This document shows, in pieces, positions 42,856-50,496 of a stretch of DNA of 55,974 bases. A program made the position numbers and the translations under genes. This DNA is from JAVVSR01 sp964604875 (GTDB taxonomy: Bacteria > Bacillota > Clostridia > Christensenellales > CAG-917), in contig CAZSAC010000004.1 of NCBI GenBank assembly GCA_964604875.1, positions 1 to 55,974 on the forward strand. The letters are read 5' to 3'. Position 1 is the first letter of the stretch; each line of letters begins with the position of its first letter. A model generated the notes under the pieces. The model was given only the letters and a program-made list of their open reading frames with translations, had not been told where the DNA came from and did no database searches.

Positions 42856-43002
42856 CTATAAATCGTCTGCGTCTTGAGTGGGCGTGTCAAACGGCGGGTT
42901 GGGCGACGCGCTATACATCCCCAAAGAATCGCACGGGGACGGCTTGGTAAACGCTTCTACAACCTTTAAAGCTTTAGACTTTCTGTTTTCTCTTTTTTTC
43001 AT
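42856..43002 (-). CDS. Small protein, 48 residues, ending QDADDL
   Basis: This 48-residue frame begins MKKRENRKSKALKVVE, a basic helix, then has a proline-rich part with one cysteine (PSPCDSLGMY) and ends PTQDADDL. A GAGGT site lies 7 bases before the ATG. Upstream is a good match to a sigma-G-type promoter (GCATA, 18 bases, CATAATA), suggesting expression in the forespore. The C-terminal pattern looks to me like one seen in short Clostridia proteins, but I could not check this. It has no membrane segment. Its function is unknown. Confidence 0.6.
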   Translation of the reverse strand: MKKRENRKSKALKVVEAFTKPSPCDSLGMYSASPNPPFDTPTQDADDL

Positions 43003-43018
43003 AAAATACCTCTATGTC

Positions 43019-43048
43019 TATTATGCGAAAACGAGGGACGATTTATGC
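43019..43048 (-). promoter_or_regulatory. Sigma-G-like promoter of the 48-residue protein gene
   Basis: On the minus strand GCATA (43044-43048) and CATAATA (43019-43025) are 18 bases apart, matching the forespore consensus GNATR / CATNNTA. The expected start is shortly before the ribosome binding site. Confidence 0.45.
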
Positions 43049-43174
43049 GGAAAATTAAAATTGATTTCCTTTTATGGTAGGAGAGTGAAATAACACCAAT
43101 ATACGTTTAAAACAAAAAAAATACAAAAAATTATGTAAATTGGTTAAAAAAGGTTAAAAACAATAAAAAAATAT

Positions 43175-43203
43175 TTGACAAGGCGTTTTTTTTATTGTAT
43201 CCT
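43175..43203 (+). promoter_or_regulatory. Promoter of the S10-spc ribosomal operon
   Basis: TTGACA (43175-43180) and TATCCT (43198-43203) are 17 bases apart. The bases from 43049 to 43174 upstream are AT-rich with no gene that I can see. Confidence 0.75.
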
Positions 43204-43209
43204 ATCAAA

Positions 43210-43394
43210 GCTGTCGCAATTTGGGATGATGCGGGAGGTTACCGAATTCTCGGAGAACTTTCGCGGACAAGGGTACTATGAAATTAGTGCGACTAACTCT
43301 TATATAGGCGGTGACGACCGCTTTTTATTAAGGAGACAGCACGACACACACGGCAAAGTGTAAATGAGTTAGGAATTTTTGGAGGTACAAACAA
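43210..43394 (+). ncRNA. Structured 5' leader of the S10 operon
   Basis: The 185-base region between the promoter and rpsJ folds by eye into several hairpins: GCGGGAG...TT with AACTTTCGC (43231-43264) enclosing CCGA/TCGG (43242-43253), TTAGT/ACTAA (43284-43296) and GCGGT/ACCGC (43308-43321). GGAGG for rpsJ follows at 43381. S10 operons are commonly autoregulated through the leader by a ribosomal protein (L4 in Escherichia coli), so this is a candidate regulatory RNA. A 62-codon open frame runs through it, but I treat that as the shadow of a structured RNA. Confidence 0.6.
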
Positions 43395-43703
43395 ATGGCA
43401 GGTCAAAAAATCAGAATCAAATTAAAGGCTTACGACCACTCTTTAATCGACGCATCGGCAGACAAAATCGTTGATACCGTAAAGCGTTCGGGCACAAAAG
43501 TTTCAGGTCCTATTCCCCTTCCCACAGAGAAGGAAATTATCACCATCTTACGCGCTCCGCACAAATATAAGGATAGCCGTGAGCAATTTGAATTAAGAAC
43601 GCATAAACGTTTAATCGACATCTACAATCCCTCGGCAAAGACGGTTGACAGCTTAATGAAGCTAGACCTTCCCGCCGGTGTAGATATCAGCATTAAACTA
43701 TAA
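43395..43703 (+). CDS. rpsJ: 30S ribosomal protein S10
   Basis: This 102-residue protein has the S10 pattern: IRIKLKAYDHSLID at the start, SGPIPLPTEKEIITILRAPHKYKDSREQFE in the middle and LDLPAGVDISIKL at the end. GGAGG lies 8-9 bases before the ATG. First gene of the S10-spc operon, reading on without a break to the window end. Confidence 0.98.
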   Translation: MAGQKIRIKLKAYDHSLIDASADKIVDTVKRSGTKVSGPIPLPTEKEIITILRAPHKYKDSREQFELRTHKRLIDIYNPSAKTVDSLMKLDLPAGVDISIKL

Positions 43704-43732
43704 TATATTACACTCGGAGGTGAACTTTATCT

Positions 43733-44368
43733 ATGAATAAAGCAATCATTGGAAAGAAACTCGGAATGAGTCAAATTTTTGCCCCGGATGGAACAGTAAT
43801 ACCTGTAACGGTAGTTGAAGCGGGTCCATGTCCGGTAGTGCAAATTAAAACAGCTGAGAAAGACGGCTACGAGGCAATACAAATCGCTTTTGGTCAAATC
43901 AAAAAGAAAAATGTAAACAAGCCTATCGCCGGTCACTATAAGAAGGCTGAAGTTGAAGCAAAACGTTATTTAAAAGAGTTTAGGCTCTCTAACGTTGCCG
44001 ACTACAAAATCGGTGACGAAATAAAATGCTCGGTATTTGCCGAAGGCGACCACGTGGACGTAGTTGGTACTTCCAAGGGTCACGGTTATTCGGGCGTTAT
44101 ACAAAGATGGAACGCGCAACGTGTCGGCTCTATGTCGCACGGCACAGGTCCTATTCACAGAAGCGTAGGCTCTATGAGCGCAAACAGCAGCCCTTCTCGT
44201 GTTTTCAAAAACAAAAAGATGGCCGGTCAATGGGGTAGCGAACAAATCACCGTTCAAAACCTAATTGTAGCTAGAGTTGACGAAGCTCGCAATATTCTTC
44301 TTATTAAGGGTGGTATTCCCGGCGCGAAGGGTAGCGTTGTTTACGTTAAACAATCAATCAAAGGCTAA
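43733..44368 (+). CDS. rplC: 50S ribosomal protein L3
   Basis: This 211-residue protein matches L3: GKKLGMSQIFAPDGTVIPVTVVEAGP at the start and SHGTGPIHRSVGSMSANSSPSRVFKNKKMAGQWG around the central loop that reaches the peptidyl transferase centre. Normal length; GGAGGTG lies 12 bases upstream of the ATG; 29 bases after rpsJ. Confidence 0.98.
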   Translation: MNKAIIGKKLGMSQIFAPDGTVIPVTVVEAGPCPVVQIKTAEKDGYEAIQIAFGQIKKKNVNKPIAGHYKKAEVEAKRYLKEFRLSNVADYKIGDEIKCSVFAEGDHVDVVGTSKGHGYSGVIQRWNAQRVGSMSHGTGPIHRSVGSMSANSSPSRVFKNKKMAGQWGSEQITVQNLIVARVDEARNILLIKGGIPGAKGSVVYVKQSIKG

Positions 44369-44388
44369 TCGGAAAGGAGTAAGAAGTT

Positions 44389-45009
44389 ATGGAAGTTAAA
44401 GTATATAATACAGCCGGCAAAGAAGTCGGGAAAATGCAGTTGAATGACGAAATCTTCAACAGAGAATATAACGAGGCTCTTATCCATCAAGTTGTGGTAG
44501 CTCAGCTTGCCAACCTTCGTCAAGGTACAAAGTGCGCTTTGACCAGAAGCGAAGTTCGTGGCGGCGGTATCAAACCTTATCGTCAAAAAGGCACGGGTCG
44601 CGCTCGTCAAGGGTCTATCCGTTCACCACAATTTATTCATGGCGGAGTAGCATTCGCACCGAAGCCCCGTGATTTTTCAAAGAAAATCAATAAAATGGCA
44701 AAACGTTCGGCTTTACTTAGCGCGCTTTCTGAAAAGATTCGCAGCGAAGAGGTTACCATTGTTGATAAATTTGAAGTAAAAGAAGCAAAAACCAAAGAAG
44801 TTGTAGCAGCGCTTAAGGCTTTGAATTTGGCAAAATCCACTTTAGTGGTTTTGGCTGAAAACGATGAACTTGTTTTGCGCGCCGCAGGCAATATCCAAAA
44901 AGTTGCCGTTACAACAGCTTCATTATTGAACGTCTATGAAATCATTAAAAACGCAAATTGCCTGATTACAAAATCGGCAATAGAAAAAATCGAGGAGGCT
45001 AACGCATAA
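44389..45009 (+). CDS. rplD: 50S ribosomal protein L4
   Basis: This 206-residue protein matches L4, with the exit-tunnel loop region RGGGIKPYRQKGTGRARQGSIRSPQF (about 63-88). In Escherichia coli L4 represses its own operon, so it is the first suspect for binding the leader at 43.2 kb. AAAGGAG precedes the ATG. Its stop overlaps the rplW start by one base. Confidence 0.98.
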   Translation: MEVKVYNTAGKEVGKMQLNDEIFNREYNEALIHQVVVAQLANLRQGTKCALTRSEVRGGGIKPYRQKGTGRARQGSIRSPQFIHGGVAFAPKPRDFSKKINKMAKRSALLSALSEKIRSEEVTIVDKFEVKEAKTKEVVAALKALNLAKSTLVVLAENDELVLRAAGNIQKVAVTTASLLNVYEIIKNANCLITKSAIEKIEEANA

Positions 45010-45299
45010 TGACCGCTTACGATATCATTATTAAACCTATCCTCTCGGAAAAGAGCTATGACGGTATTGCGTCAAAACGGTATGTATTTAAGGTTTTACC
45101 TTCTGCAACCAAAACGCAAATCAAGCAAGCTGTTGAAGAAATCTTTGAGGTTAAAGTAGCAAAAGTAAACACAATAAATATTCAAGGCAAGATGAAGAGA
45201 ATGGGCAAAACGGAAGGTCGCAAGGCATCCTATAAGAAAGCCTATGTCCAGCTTACCGCAGAAAGCAAAGCAATCGAATTTTTCGAGAGTTTAGCTTAA
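45009..45299 (+). CDS. rplW: 50S ribosomal protein L23
   Basis: This 96-residue protein matches L23 (IIKPILSEKSYDGI at the start, then KTQIKQAVEEIFEVKVAKVNT), which lies at the tunnel exit and docks trigger factor and SRP. It starts on the TAATG overlap with rplD, with GAGG in the end of that gene. Confidence 0.97.
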   Translation: MTAYDIIIKPILSEKSYDGIASKRYVFKVLPSATKTQIKQAVEEIFEVKVAKVNTINIQGKMKRMGKTEGRKASYKKAYVQLTAESKAIEFFESLA

Positions 45300-45314
45300 T
45301 AGGAGGAGTTAGTT

Positions 45315-46142
45315 ATGGCTATTAAAAAATATAAACCGACTTCACCCGCCCGTCGTTTCATGTCGGTACCGACATTTGAAGAAATTACGACAGACAAGCC
45401 CGAGCGTTCATTGCTGGTCAGCAAGAACAAAAGCGGCGGTCGTAACGCAACAGGTAGAATTACCGTTCGTCACATCGGCGGTGGCAACAGAGTCAAGTAT
45501 AGGGTAATCGACTTTAAGCGCAATAAGGATAATATCCCCGCAAAAGTTGTTTCCATTGAATATGATCCTAACCGTTCGGCAAATATTGCTTTGATTTGTT
45601 ACGCTGACGGCGAGAAGAAATACATTCTTGCTCCCCTAGGCTTAAACGCAGGCGATACCGTTGTCAGCGGACCTGAATCGGATATTGTTGTCGGCAACAG
45701 CCTACCATTGGAAAACATTCCCGTTGGTACTTTAATACACAATATCGAATTACAACCCGGCAAGGGCGGGCAAATCGCAAGAGCTGCCGGAAACGTTGCT
45801 CAGTTGATGGCTAAAGAAGGCAAATATGCGACAATCAGAATGCCAAGCGGTGAAATGAGATATGTATTGTTACGTTGTAAGGCTACAATCGGACAAATCG
45901 GCAACACCGACCACGAAATCGTATCCTTAGGCAAGGCGGGCAGAAAACGTCATATGGGCGTTCGTCCTACCGTCCGCGGCGTAGTTATGAACCCGTGCGA
46001 TCACCCTCATGGCGGTGGCGAAGGCAAATCTCCTATCGGTATGCCTTCACCTGTTACACCTTGGGGCAAGCCTGCACTCGGCTATAAGACTCGCAAGAAG
46101 AAGAACGTTAACGATAAGTTTATTATCAAGCGTATTAATTAG
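45315..46142 (+). CDS. rplB: 50S ribosomal protein L2
   Basis: This 275-residue protein is full-length L2: MAIKKYKPTSPARR at the start, SGGRNATGRITVRHIGGGNRVKYR, and the conserved C-terminal VMNPCDHPHGGGEGKSPIG with the histidine important for peptidyl transfer. GGAGG precedes the ATG. Confidence 0.98.
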   Translation: MAIKKYKPTSPARRFMSVPTFEEITTDKPERSLLVSKNKSGGRNATGRITVRHIGGGNRVKYRVIDFKRNKDNIPAKVVSIEYDPNRSANIALICYADGEKKYILAPLGLNAGDTVVSGPESDIVVGNSLPLENIPVGTLIHNIELQPGKGGQIARAAGNVAQLMAKEGKYATIRMPSGEMRYVLLRCKATIGQIGNTDHEIVSLGKAGRKRHMGVRPTVRGVVMNPCDHPHGGGEGKSPIGMPSPVTPWGKPALGYKTRKKKNVNDKFIIKRIN

Positions 46143-46153
46143 GAGGCTATTGT

Positions 46154-46432
46154 ATGAGCAGATCTATAAAAAAAGGCCCTTATGTTGAAGAAAGACTTAT
46201 GAGCAGAATCATCGCTATGAACCAAAGTGGCGAGCGCAAGCCTGTTAAAACTTGGTCCAGAGCGTCCACAATATTCCCCGAAATGGTCGGGCATACAATC
46301 GCTGTTCATGATGGAAGAAAACACGTACCCGTTTTCGTAACCGAGGAAATGATTGGCTGCAAATTGGGCGAATTCGCCCCTACCCGTACGTTTAAAGGTC
46401 ACGCAGGCGAGAAGAGCTCGGGCGGAAAATAG
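46154..46432 (+). CDS. rpsS: 30S ribosomal protein S19
   Basis: This 92-residue protein matches S19: MSRSIKKGPYVEERLM at the start, VKTWSRASTIFPEMVGHTIAVHDGRKHVPV and a KLGEFAPTRTFKGHAG tail. GGAGG lies before the ATG and only 11 bases separate it from rplB. Confidence 0.98.
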   Translation: MSRSIKKGPYVEERLMSRIIAMNQSGERKPVKTWSRASTIFPEMVGHTIAVHDGRKHVPVFVTEEMIGCKLGEFAPTRTFKGHAGEKSSGGK

Positions 46433-46442
46433 GAGGTAACTA

Positions 46443-46829
46443 ATGGCTACAAGAAGTAAACAAAAATCTTTGGCTCGCAAGGAAAACGCCGATAAGCGTC
46501 CCAGAGCCGTTGCAAAATATATCAGAATTTCTCCTTATAAGGTTAGAATCGTTCTTGATATTATCCGTGGCAAGAAATACACTGAGGCAGTCGCCATTTT
46601 GGAAAACACTCCGAAATCCGCAAGTCCGGTTATTTTAAAAGTGGTCAACTCCGCAGCCGCCAATGCCGAGAATAATTTAAATCTCAGCAAAAGCGATTTG
46701 TTCGTGGCAGAGTGTTTTGCAGACCAAGGTCCTATTCTTAAGCGTATTCAACCCCGCGCAAAGGGTAGAGCTTATAGGATTGACAAGCGCACAAGCCATA
46801 TTACCGTCGTTTTAGACACGGTTAAGTAG
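46443..46829 (+). CDS. rplV: 50S ribosomal protein L22
   Basis: This 128-residue protein matches L22: AVAKYIRISPYKVRIVLDIIRGKKYTEA near 22-50 and the tunnel-lining hairpin RIQPRAKGRAYRIDKRTSHITVVLD at the end. It carries a short basic N-terminal extension (ATRSKQKSLARKENADKRPR). AGGAGG precedes the ATG. Confidence 0.97.
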   Translation: MATRSKQKSLARKENADKRPRAVAKYIRISPYKVRIVLDIIRGKKYTEAVAILENTPKSASPVILKVVNSAAANAENNLNLSKSDLFVAECFADQGPILKRIQPRAKGRAYRIDKRTSHITVVLDTVK

Positions 46830-46838
46830 GAGGACATT

Positions 46839-47498
46839 ATGGGTCAAAAAGTAAATTCACACGGATTAAGAGTAGGCATCATCAAAGACTGGGATACCAA
46901 ATGGTACGCAGACAAGAAAAACTTTTCTGTTAACCTCAAGCAAGATGACGATATTCGTAAGTTTATTAAGAAGAAATATTATAAAAACGCAATTTCCAAA
47001 ATTACGATTGAGCGCGCGGCAAGCAAGGTAATTATTAACATCTTTACCGCTCGTCCGGCAACATTGATTGGCAAACAAGGCGCAGGCGTTGAAGTTATTA
47101 AAAACGAAGTTCAAAAGTTCTGTCCCGACCGTCAGGTTAACCTCAATATTATGGAAGTTAGACGCCCCGATATGGATGCTCAACTCGTTGCAGAAAGGAT
47201 TGCAGAGCAACTTGAAGCTCGCGCATCATTCAGACGCAGTATGAAACAAGCTATGTCCAAAGCAATTTGGGCAGGCGCAAAGGGTGTTAAGACAATGGTT
47301 AGCGGTCGTTTAGACGGCGCAGAAATTGCAAGAAGTGAAAACTATCACGAGGGTTCTGTTCCTCTCCAAACATTGCGCGCAGATATTGATTACGGTTTTG
47401 CGCAAGCTCATACCACCTTTGGTGTTATCGGCGTTAAAGTTTGGATTTATAAGGGCGAAATCCTTGGCGGTATTCCCAAAGAAGGAGGTAACGCATAA
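46839..47498 (+). CDS. rpsC: 30S ribosomal protein S3
   Basis: This 219-residue protein matches S3: MGQKVNSHGLRVGIIKDWDTKWYADKK at the start, the KH motif GKQGAGVEVI and the C-terminal GRLDGAEIARSENYHEGSVPLQTLRADIDYG. AGGAGG lies before the ATG. Its stop overlaps the rplP start by one base. Confidence 0.98.
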   Translation: MGQKVNSHGLRVGIIKDWDTKWYADKKNFSVNLKQDDDIRKFIKKKYYKNAISKITIERAASKVIINIFTARPATLIGKQGAGVEVIKNEVQKFCPDRQVNLNIMEVRRPDMDAQLVAERIAEQLEARASFRRSMKQAMSKAIWAGAKGVKTMVSGRLDGAEIARSENYHEGSVPLQTLRADIDYGFAQAHTTFGVIGVKVWIYKGEILGGIPKEGGNA

Positions 47499-47935
47499 TG
47501 TTAATGCCTAAGAGAGTAAAAAGGCGCCGCGTCTTCCGTGGAAGAATGAAAGGCAAAGCCAACAAAGGTAACGTAATAGCATACGGCGAATATGGTTTGA
47601 TGGCTCTCGAGCCCTGCTGGATTACAAGCAATCAAATTGAAGCATCACGTGTAGCTATGACAAGATATATCAAACGTGGCGGACAAGTTTGGGTGGACAT
47701 TTTCCCTCACAAGCCGGTCACAAAGAAACCTGCCGAAACCCGTATGGGAAGCGGTAAAGGTTCTCCCGAGTATTGGGTAGCAGTCGTTAAGCCGGGCAGA
47801 ATTATGTTCGAAATGGCGGGTGTTGACGAAAGTATAGCAAGAGAGGCTCTTCGTCTTGCGGCAAACAAACTTCCAATTAAATGCAAGTTTGTCAAAAAAG
47901 CAGACGTTGAAAATTCAGAAGGCGGTGAAGCATAA
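47498..47935 (+). CDS. rplP: 50S ribosomal protein L16
   Basis: This 145-residue protein matches L16: MLMPKRVKRRRVFRGRMKGKA at the start, IEASRVAMTRYIKRGGQVWVDIFPHKPVTKKPAETRMGSGKG in the middle. GAAGGAGG precedes the ATG at 47498; a second ATG two codons on is less well placed. One base overlap with rpmC. Confidence 0.98.
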   Translation: MLMPKRVKRRRVFRGRMKGKANKGNVIAYGEYGLMALEPCWITSNQIEASRVAMTRYIKRGGQVWVDIFPHKPVTKKPAETRMGSGKGSPEYWVAVVKPGRIMFEMAGVDESIAREALRLAANKLPIKCKFVKKADVENSEGGEA

Positions 47936-48174
47936 TGAAAACTGAAGTATTATACGGTAAAACAAACGCTGAACTGGAATTACAACTCAAAGATTTAAAA
48001 TCCGAGTTATTCCAACTTCGTTTCAAACACGCTACCAACCAACTTAATAACCCAATGGTGCTTGTCAACTGCAAGAAGGATATTGCAAGAGTCAAGACTG
48101 TTCTCCGCCAACGTGAGCTTAACATTGTTGTAGAGCCGCAAAAAGCCGAGAAGAAAACCAAAAAGGCTAAATAG
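47935..48174 (+). CDS. rpmC: 50S ribosomal protein L29
   Basis: This 79-residue protein matches L29: ELQLKDLKSELFQLRFKHATNQLNNP and the second helix KKDIARVKTVLRQRELNI. It is slightly longer than usual (about 65-70) because of a lysine-rich tail KAEKKTKKAK. Confidence 0.95.
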   Translation: MKTEVLYGKTNAELELQLKDLKSELFQLRFKHATNQLNNPMVLVNCKKDIARVKTVLRQRELNIVVEPQKAEKKTKKAK

Positions 48175-48185
48175 GGAGACGATAT

Positions 48186-48458
48186 ATGGAAAATACAGTT
48201 AATGAAGCAAGAAATCTTCGTAAAAATAGAATTGGCGTCGTAGTGTCCGACAAAATGGATAAAACCATTGTTGTAGCTATCGAGCAAAGAGTTAAACATC
48301 CTCTCTATAAGAAGATTATCAAAAGGACGAAAAAATTCAAGGTTCACGATGAAAACAACGAATGTGGCATCGGCGATAAAGTTTTAATCGCAGAAACACG
48401 TCACCTTAGCAAAGATAAATGCTGGCGTTTGGTTGAAATCATCAAGAAAGCCGACTAA
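48186..48458 (+). CDS. rpsQ: 30S ribosomal protein S17
   Basis: This 90-residue protein matches S17: RKNRIGVVVSDKMDKTIVVAIEQRVKHPLYKKIIKRTKKFKVHDE, then GDKVLIAETRHLSKDKCWRLVEI. GGGAG lies before the ATG. Confidence 0.97.
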   Translation: MENTVNEARNLRKNRIGVVVSDKMDKTIVVAIEQRVKHPLYKKIIKRTKKFKVHDENNECGIGDKVLIAETRHLSKDKCWRLVEIIKKAD

Positions 48459-48476
48459 TACAGGAGGAACCGATAA

Positions 48477-48845
48477 ATGGTACAACCACAAAGTAGATTA
48501 AAAGTTGCCGATAACAGCGGCGCAAAAGAAATAATGTGTATTAGGGTGCTGGGCGGTTCTTTCAGAAGGAGCGGAAATATCGGTGATGTTATCGTTGCTT
48601 CCGTTAAAAGCGCAACCCCCGGTGGCACAGTAAAAAAAGGCGATGTCATCAGAGCCGTCATCGTGAGAAGTCACAAGGGAATCCGTCGTCCCGACGGCAG
48701 CCACATTAAGTTTGACGATAACGCAGCCGTTATCATCGACAATCAAAAACAACCTAAGGGCACGCGTATCTTCGGGCCTGTTGCAAGGGAACTTCGCGAG
48801 AAGGATTATATGAAAATCATATCGCTTGCTCCCGAAGTGCTATAA
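48477..48845 (+). CDS. rplN: 50S ribosomal protein L14
   Basis: This 122-residue protein is canonical L14: MVQPQSRLKVADNSGAKEIMCIRVLGGS at the start and GPVARELREKDYMKIISLAPEVL at the end. AGGAGG precedes the ATG. Confidence 0.98.
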   Translation: MVQPQSRLKVADNSGAKEIMCIRVLGGSFRRSGNIGDVIVASVKSATPGGTVKKGDVIRAVIVRSHKGIRRPDGSHIKFDDNAAVIIDNQKQPKGTRIFGPVARELREKDYMKIISLAPEVL

Positions 48846-48857
48846 GGAGAAACCACT

Positions 48858-49262
48858 ATGGCTAAAATAAATGTAAAAAAAGGCGATAACGTTATGATTA
48901 TTGCCGGAAAAGATAAGGGCAAAGCCGGCGAAATTTTGGCAGTATACCCCGATAGTGGACGTATCGTTGTTTCGGGCGCAAACGAGGTTTCTAAACACGT
49001 TAAACCCCGCAAAGCCCAAGAGAAAGGCGGTATCATCAAGAAAGAAGGCACTATCGACAGTAGTAACGTTATGCACATCTGTCCTTCCTGTAACGAGGTA
49101 GTTCGTGCTAGACATACGGAGACCGAGGTTGAAGGTAAACTTCAAAAAATCCGTGTTTGCGCTAAGTGTGGCGCCAGCTTAGAAGAAAAGAAAGTTTCTG
49201 CTAAGAAAGCCGCCAAAAAAGTTGCAAAAAAATCCACTGCGAAAGCGAAAAAAGCTGAATAG
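48858..49262 (+). CDS. rplX: 50S ribosomal protein L24, cysteine-bearing, long tail
   Basis: This 134-residue protein has the L24 KOW start (VKKGDNVMIIAGKDKGKAGEILAVYP) and the IKKEGTIDSSNVMHI strand. Two CxxC pairs (Cys75/78 and Cys101/104) could bind zinc, as in the cysteine-bearing forms of some ribosomal proteins. The C-terminus is extended by about 25 residues of Lys/Ala (from 110), longer than the usual 100-105-residue L24. Confidence 0.95.
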   Translation: MAKINVKKGDNVMIIAGKDKGKAGEILAVYPDSGRIVVSGANEVSKHVKPRKAQEKGGIIKKEGTIDSSNVMHICPSCNEVVRARHTETEVEGKLQKIRVCAKCGASLEEKKVSAKKAAKKVAKKSTAKAKKAE

Positions 49263-49277
49263 GCTGGAGGAATAAAT

Positions 49278-49871
49278 ATGGCAGAAAAAAAGAATCAGGT
49301 TGCTAAAGCAGCTGCAACCGATAAAGAAATGAACGAGCTTAAGGCTTTTTATAAAGAAACCGTAGTTCCCGCGCTTGTTAAGCATTTCGGATATGAAAAC
49401 ATCAATCAAGTTCCAAAGCTTGAGAAGATTGTTTTGAATATGGGCTTAGGCGATGTCAGAGACAACGCAAAAAGTATGCAACTTGCCGTTGACGAACTGA
49501 AACTTATCGCAGGTCAAAAACCTGTCGTAACAAAGGCAAAGAAAAGCGTTGCAAACTTTAAAGTCAGAGAAGGCATGAACGTTGGCGCAAAGGTTACCTT
49601 GCGCGGCAACAGAATGTATGACTTCTTCACAAAGCTTATTTCAATAGCTTTACCCCGCGTACGTGACTTCAAGGGCGTTTCTACAAAGTCTTTCGACGGT
49701 CGTGGAAACTATGCCTTAGGCGTTAAGGAACAACTTATTTTCCCTGAAATTTCCTACGAGCAAGTAGAAAAAATCAGAGGTTTTGATATTTGTATTGTTA
49801 CAACCGCCAACACCGACGAGGAAGCTAAGGAACTTCTAAAGCAAATGGGCTTGCCCTTTGCCAAGAACTAG
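49278..49871 (+). CDS. rplE: 50S ribosomal protein L5
   Basis: This 197-residue protein matches L5: KLEKIVLNMGLGDVRDNAK, KKSVANFKVREGMNVGAKVTLRG and KEQLIFPEISYEQVEKIRGFDI. It has an N-terminal extension of about 17 residues (MAEKKNQVAKAAATDKE) compared with the usual 180-residue form. TGGAGG precedes the ATG at 49278. Confidence 0.97.
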   Translation: MAEKKNQVAKAAATDKEMNELKAFYKETVVPALVKHFGYENINQVPKLEKIVLNMGLGDVRDNAKSMQLAVDELKLIAGQKPVVTKAKKSVANFKVREGMNVGAKVTLRGNRMYDFFTKLISIALPRVRDFKGVSTKSFDGRGNYALGVKEQLIFPEISYEQVEKIRGFDICIVTTANTDEEAKELLKQMGLPFAKN

Positions 49872-49884
49872 GAGGATTTGAACA

Positions 49885-50070
49885 ATGGCTAAAAAATCAA
49901 TGATAATCAAACAACAAAGACCTGCTAAATTCTCCACAAGAGAATATACCCGCTGCTCCATTTGCGGCAGACCACACGCAGTCTTGAGAAAATACGGCAT
50001 TTGCAGAATTTGTTTCCGTGAATTGGCTTACAAAGGTCAAATTCCCGGCGTCAAAAAGGCAAGCTGGTAA
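49885..50070 (+). CDS. rpsN: 30S ribosomal protein S14, zinc-binding form
   Basis: This 61-residue S14 is the zinc (type Z) form: CSIC and CRIC pairs (C23/C26 and C39/C42) bind the metal, and it ends ELAYKGQIPGVKKASW. AGGAGG precedes the ATG. Confidence 0.97.
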   Translation: MAKKSMIIKQQRPAKFSTREYTRCSICGRPHAVLRKYGICRICFRELAYKGQIPGVKKASW

Positions 50071-50084
50071 AGGGAGGAACGAAT

Positions 50085-50486
50085 ATGTCAATGACAACTG
50101 ACCCTATCGCCGATATGCTTACCCGTATCCGTAACGGATTGCAGGCGAAACATGCTACTGTTGAAATTCCCTATTCCAAAATCAAAGTTGCAATTGCAGA
50201 GATTTTGAAAAAGGAAGGCTATATTTCGGATTTTGAAATAATCGAATCCGAGGTTCAGGGCACAATTAAAGTAACACTTAAGTATGCTGGAAAAAACAAA
50301 AAGGTTATTACCGGTTTAAAGCGCATAAGCAAACCCGGTCTCCGCGTTTATGCCAGCAATGACAAAATCCCCTCTGTATTGAATGGAATGGGCATCGCTA
50401 TTCTTTCAACTTCACAGGGTGTTATGACTGATAAGCAAGCTCGTCAAGCCAACTGTGGCGGCGAAGTTTTAGCTTATATCTGGTAG
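50085..50486 (+). CDS. rpsH: 30S ribosomal protein S8
   Basis: This 133-residue protein matches S8: TDPIADMLTRIRNG at the start, then the C-terminal GMGIAILSTSQGVMTDKQARQANCGGEVLAYIW. GGGAGG precedes the ATG at 50085; a second ATG two codons later is possible. Confidence 0.98.
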   Translation: MSMTTDPIADMLTRIRNGLQAKHATVEIPYSKIKVAIAEILKKEGYISDFEIIESEVQGTIKVTLKYAGKNKKVITGLKRISKPGLRVYASNDKIPSVLNGMGIAILSTSQGVMTDKQARQANCGGEVLAYIW

Positions 50487-50496
50487 GAGGTATAAT

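Noticed and set aside
43175..43363. A 62-codon open frame upstream of rpsJ
   Set aside because: It starts inside the promoter, has no ribosome binding site, and covers a region full of hairpins. It is best explained as leader RNA.
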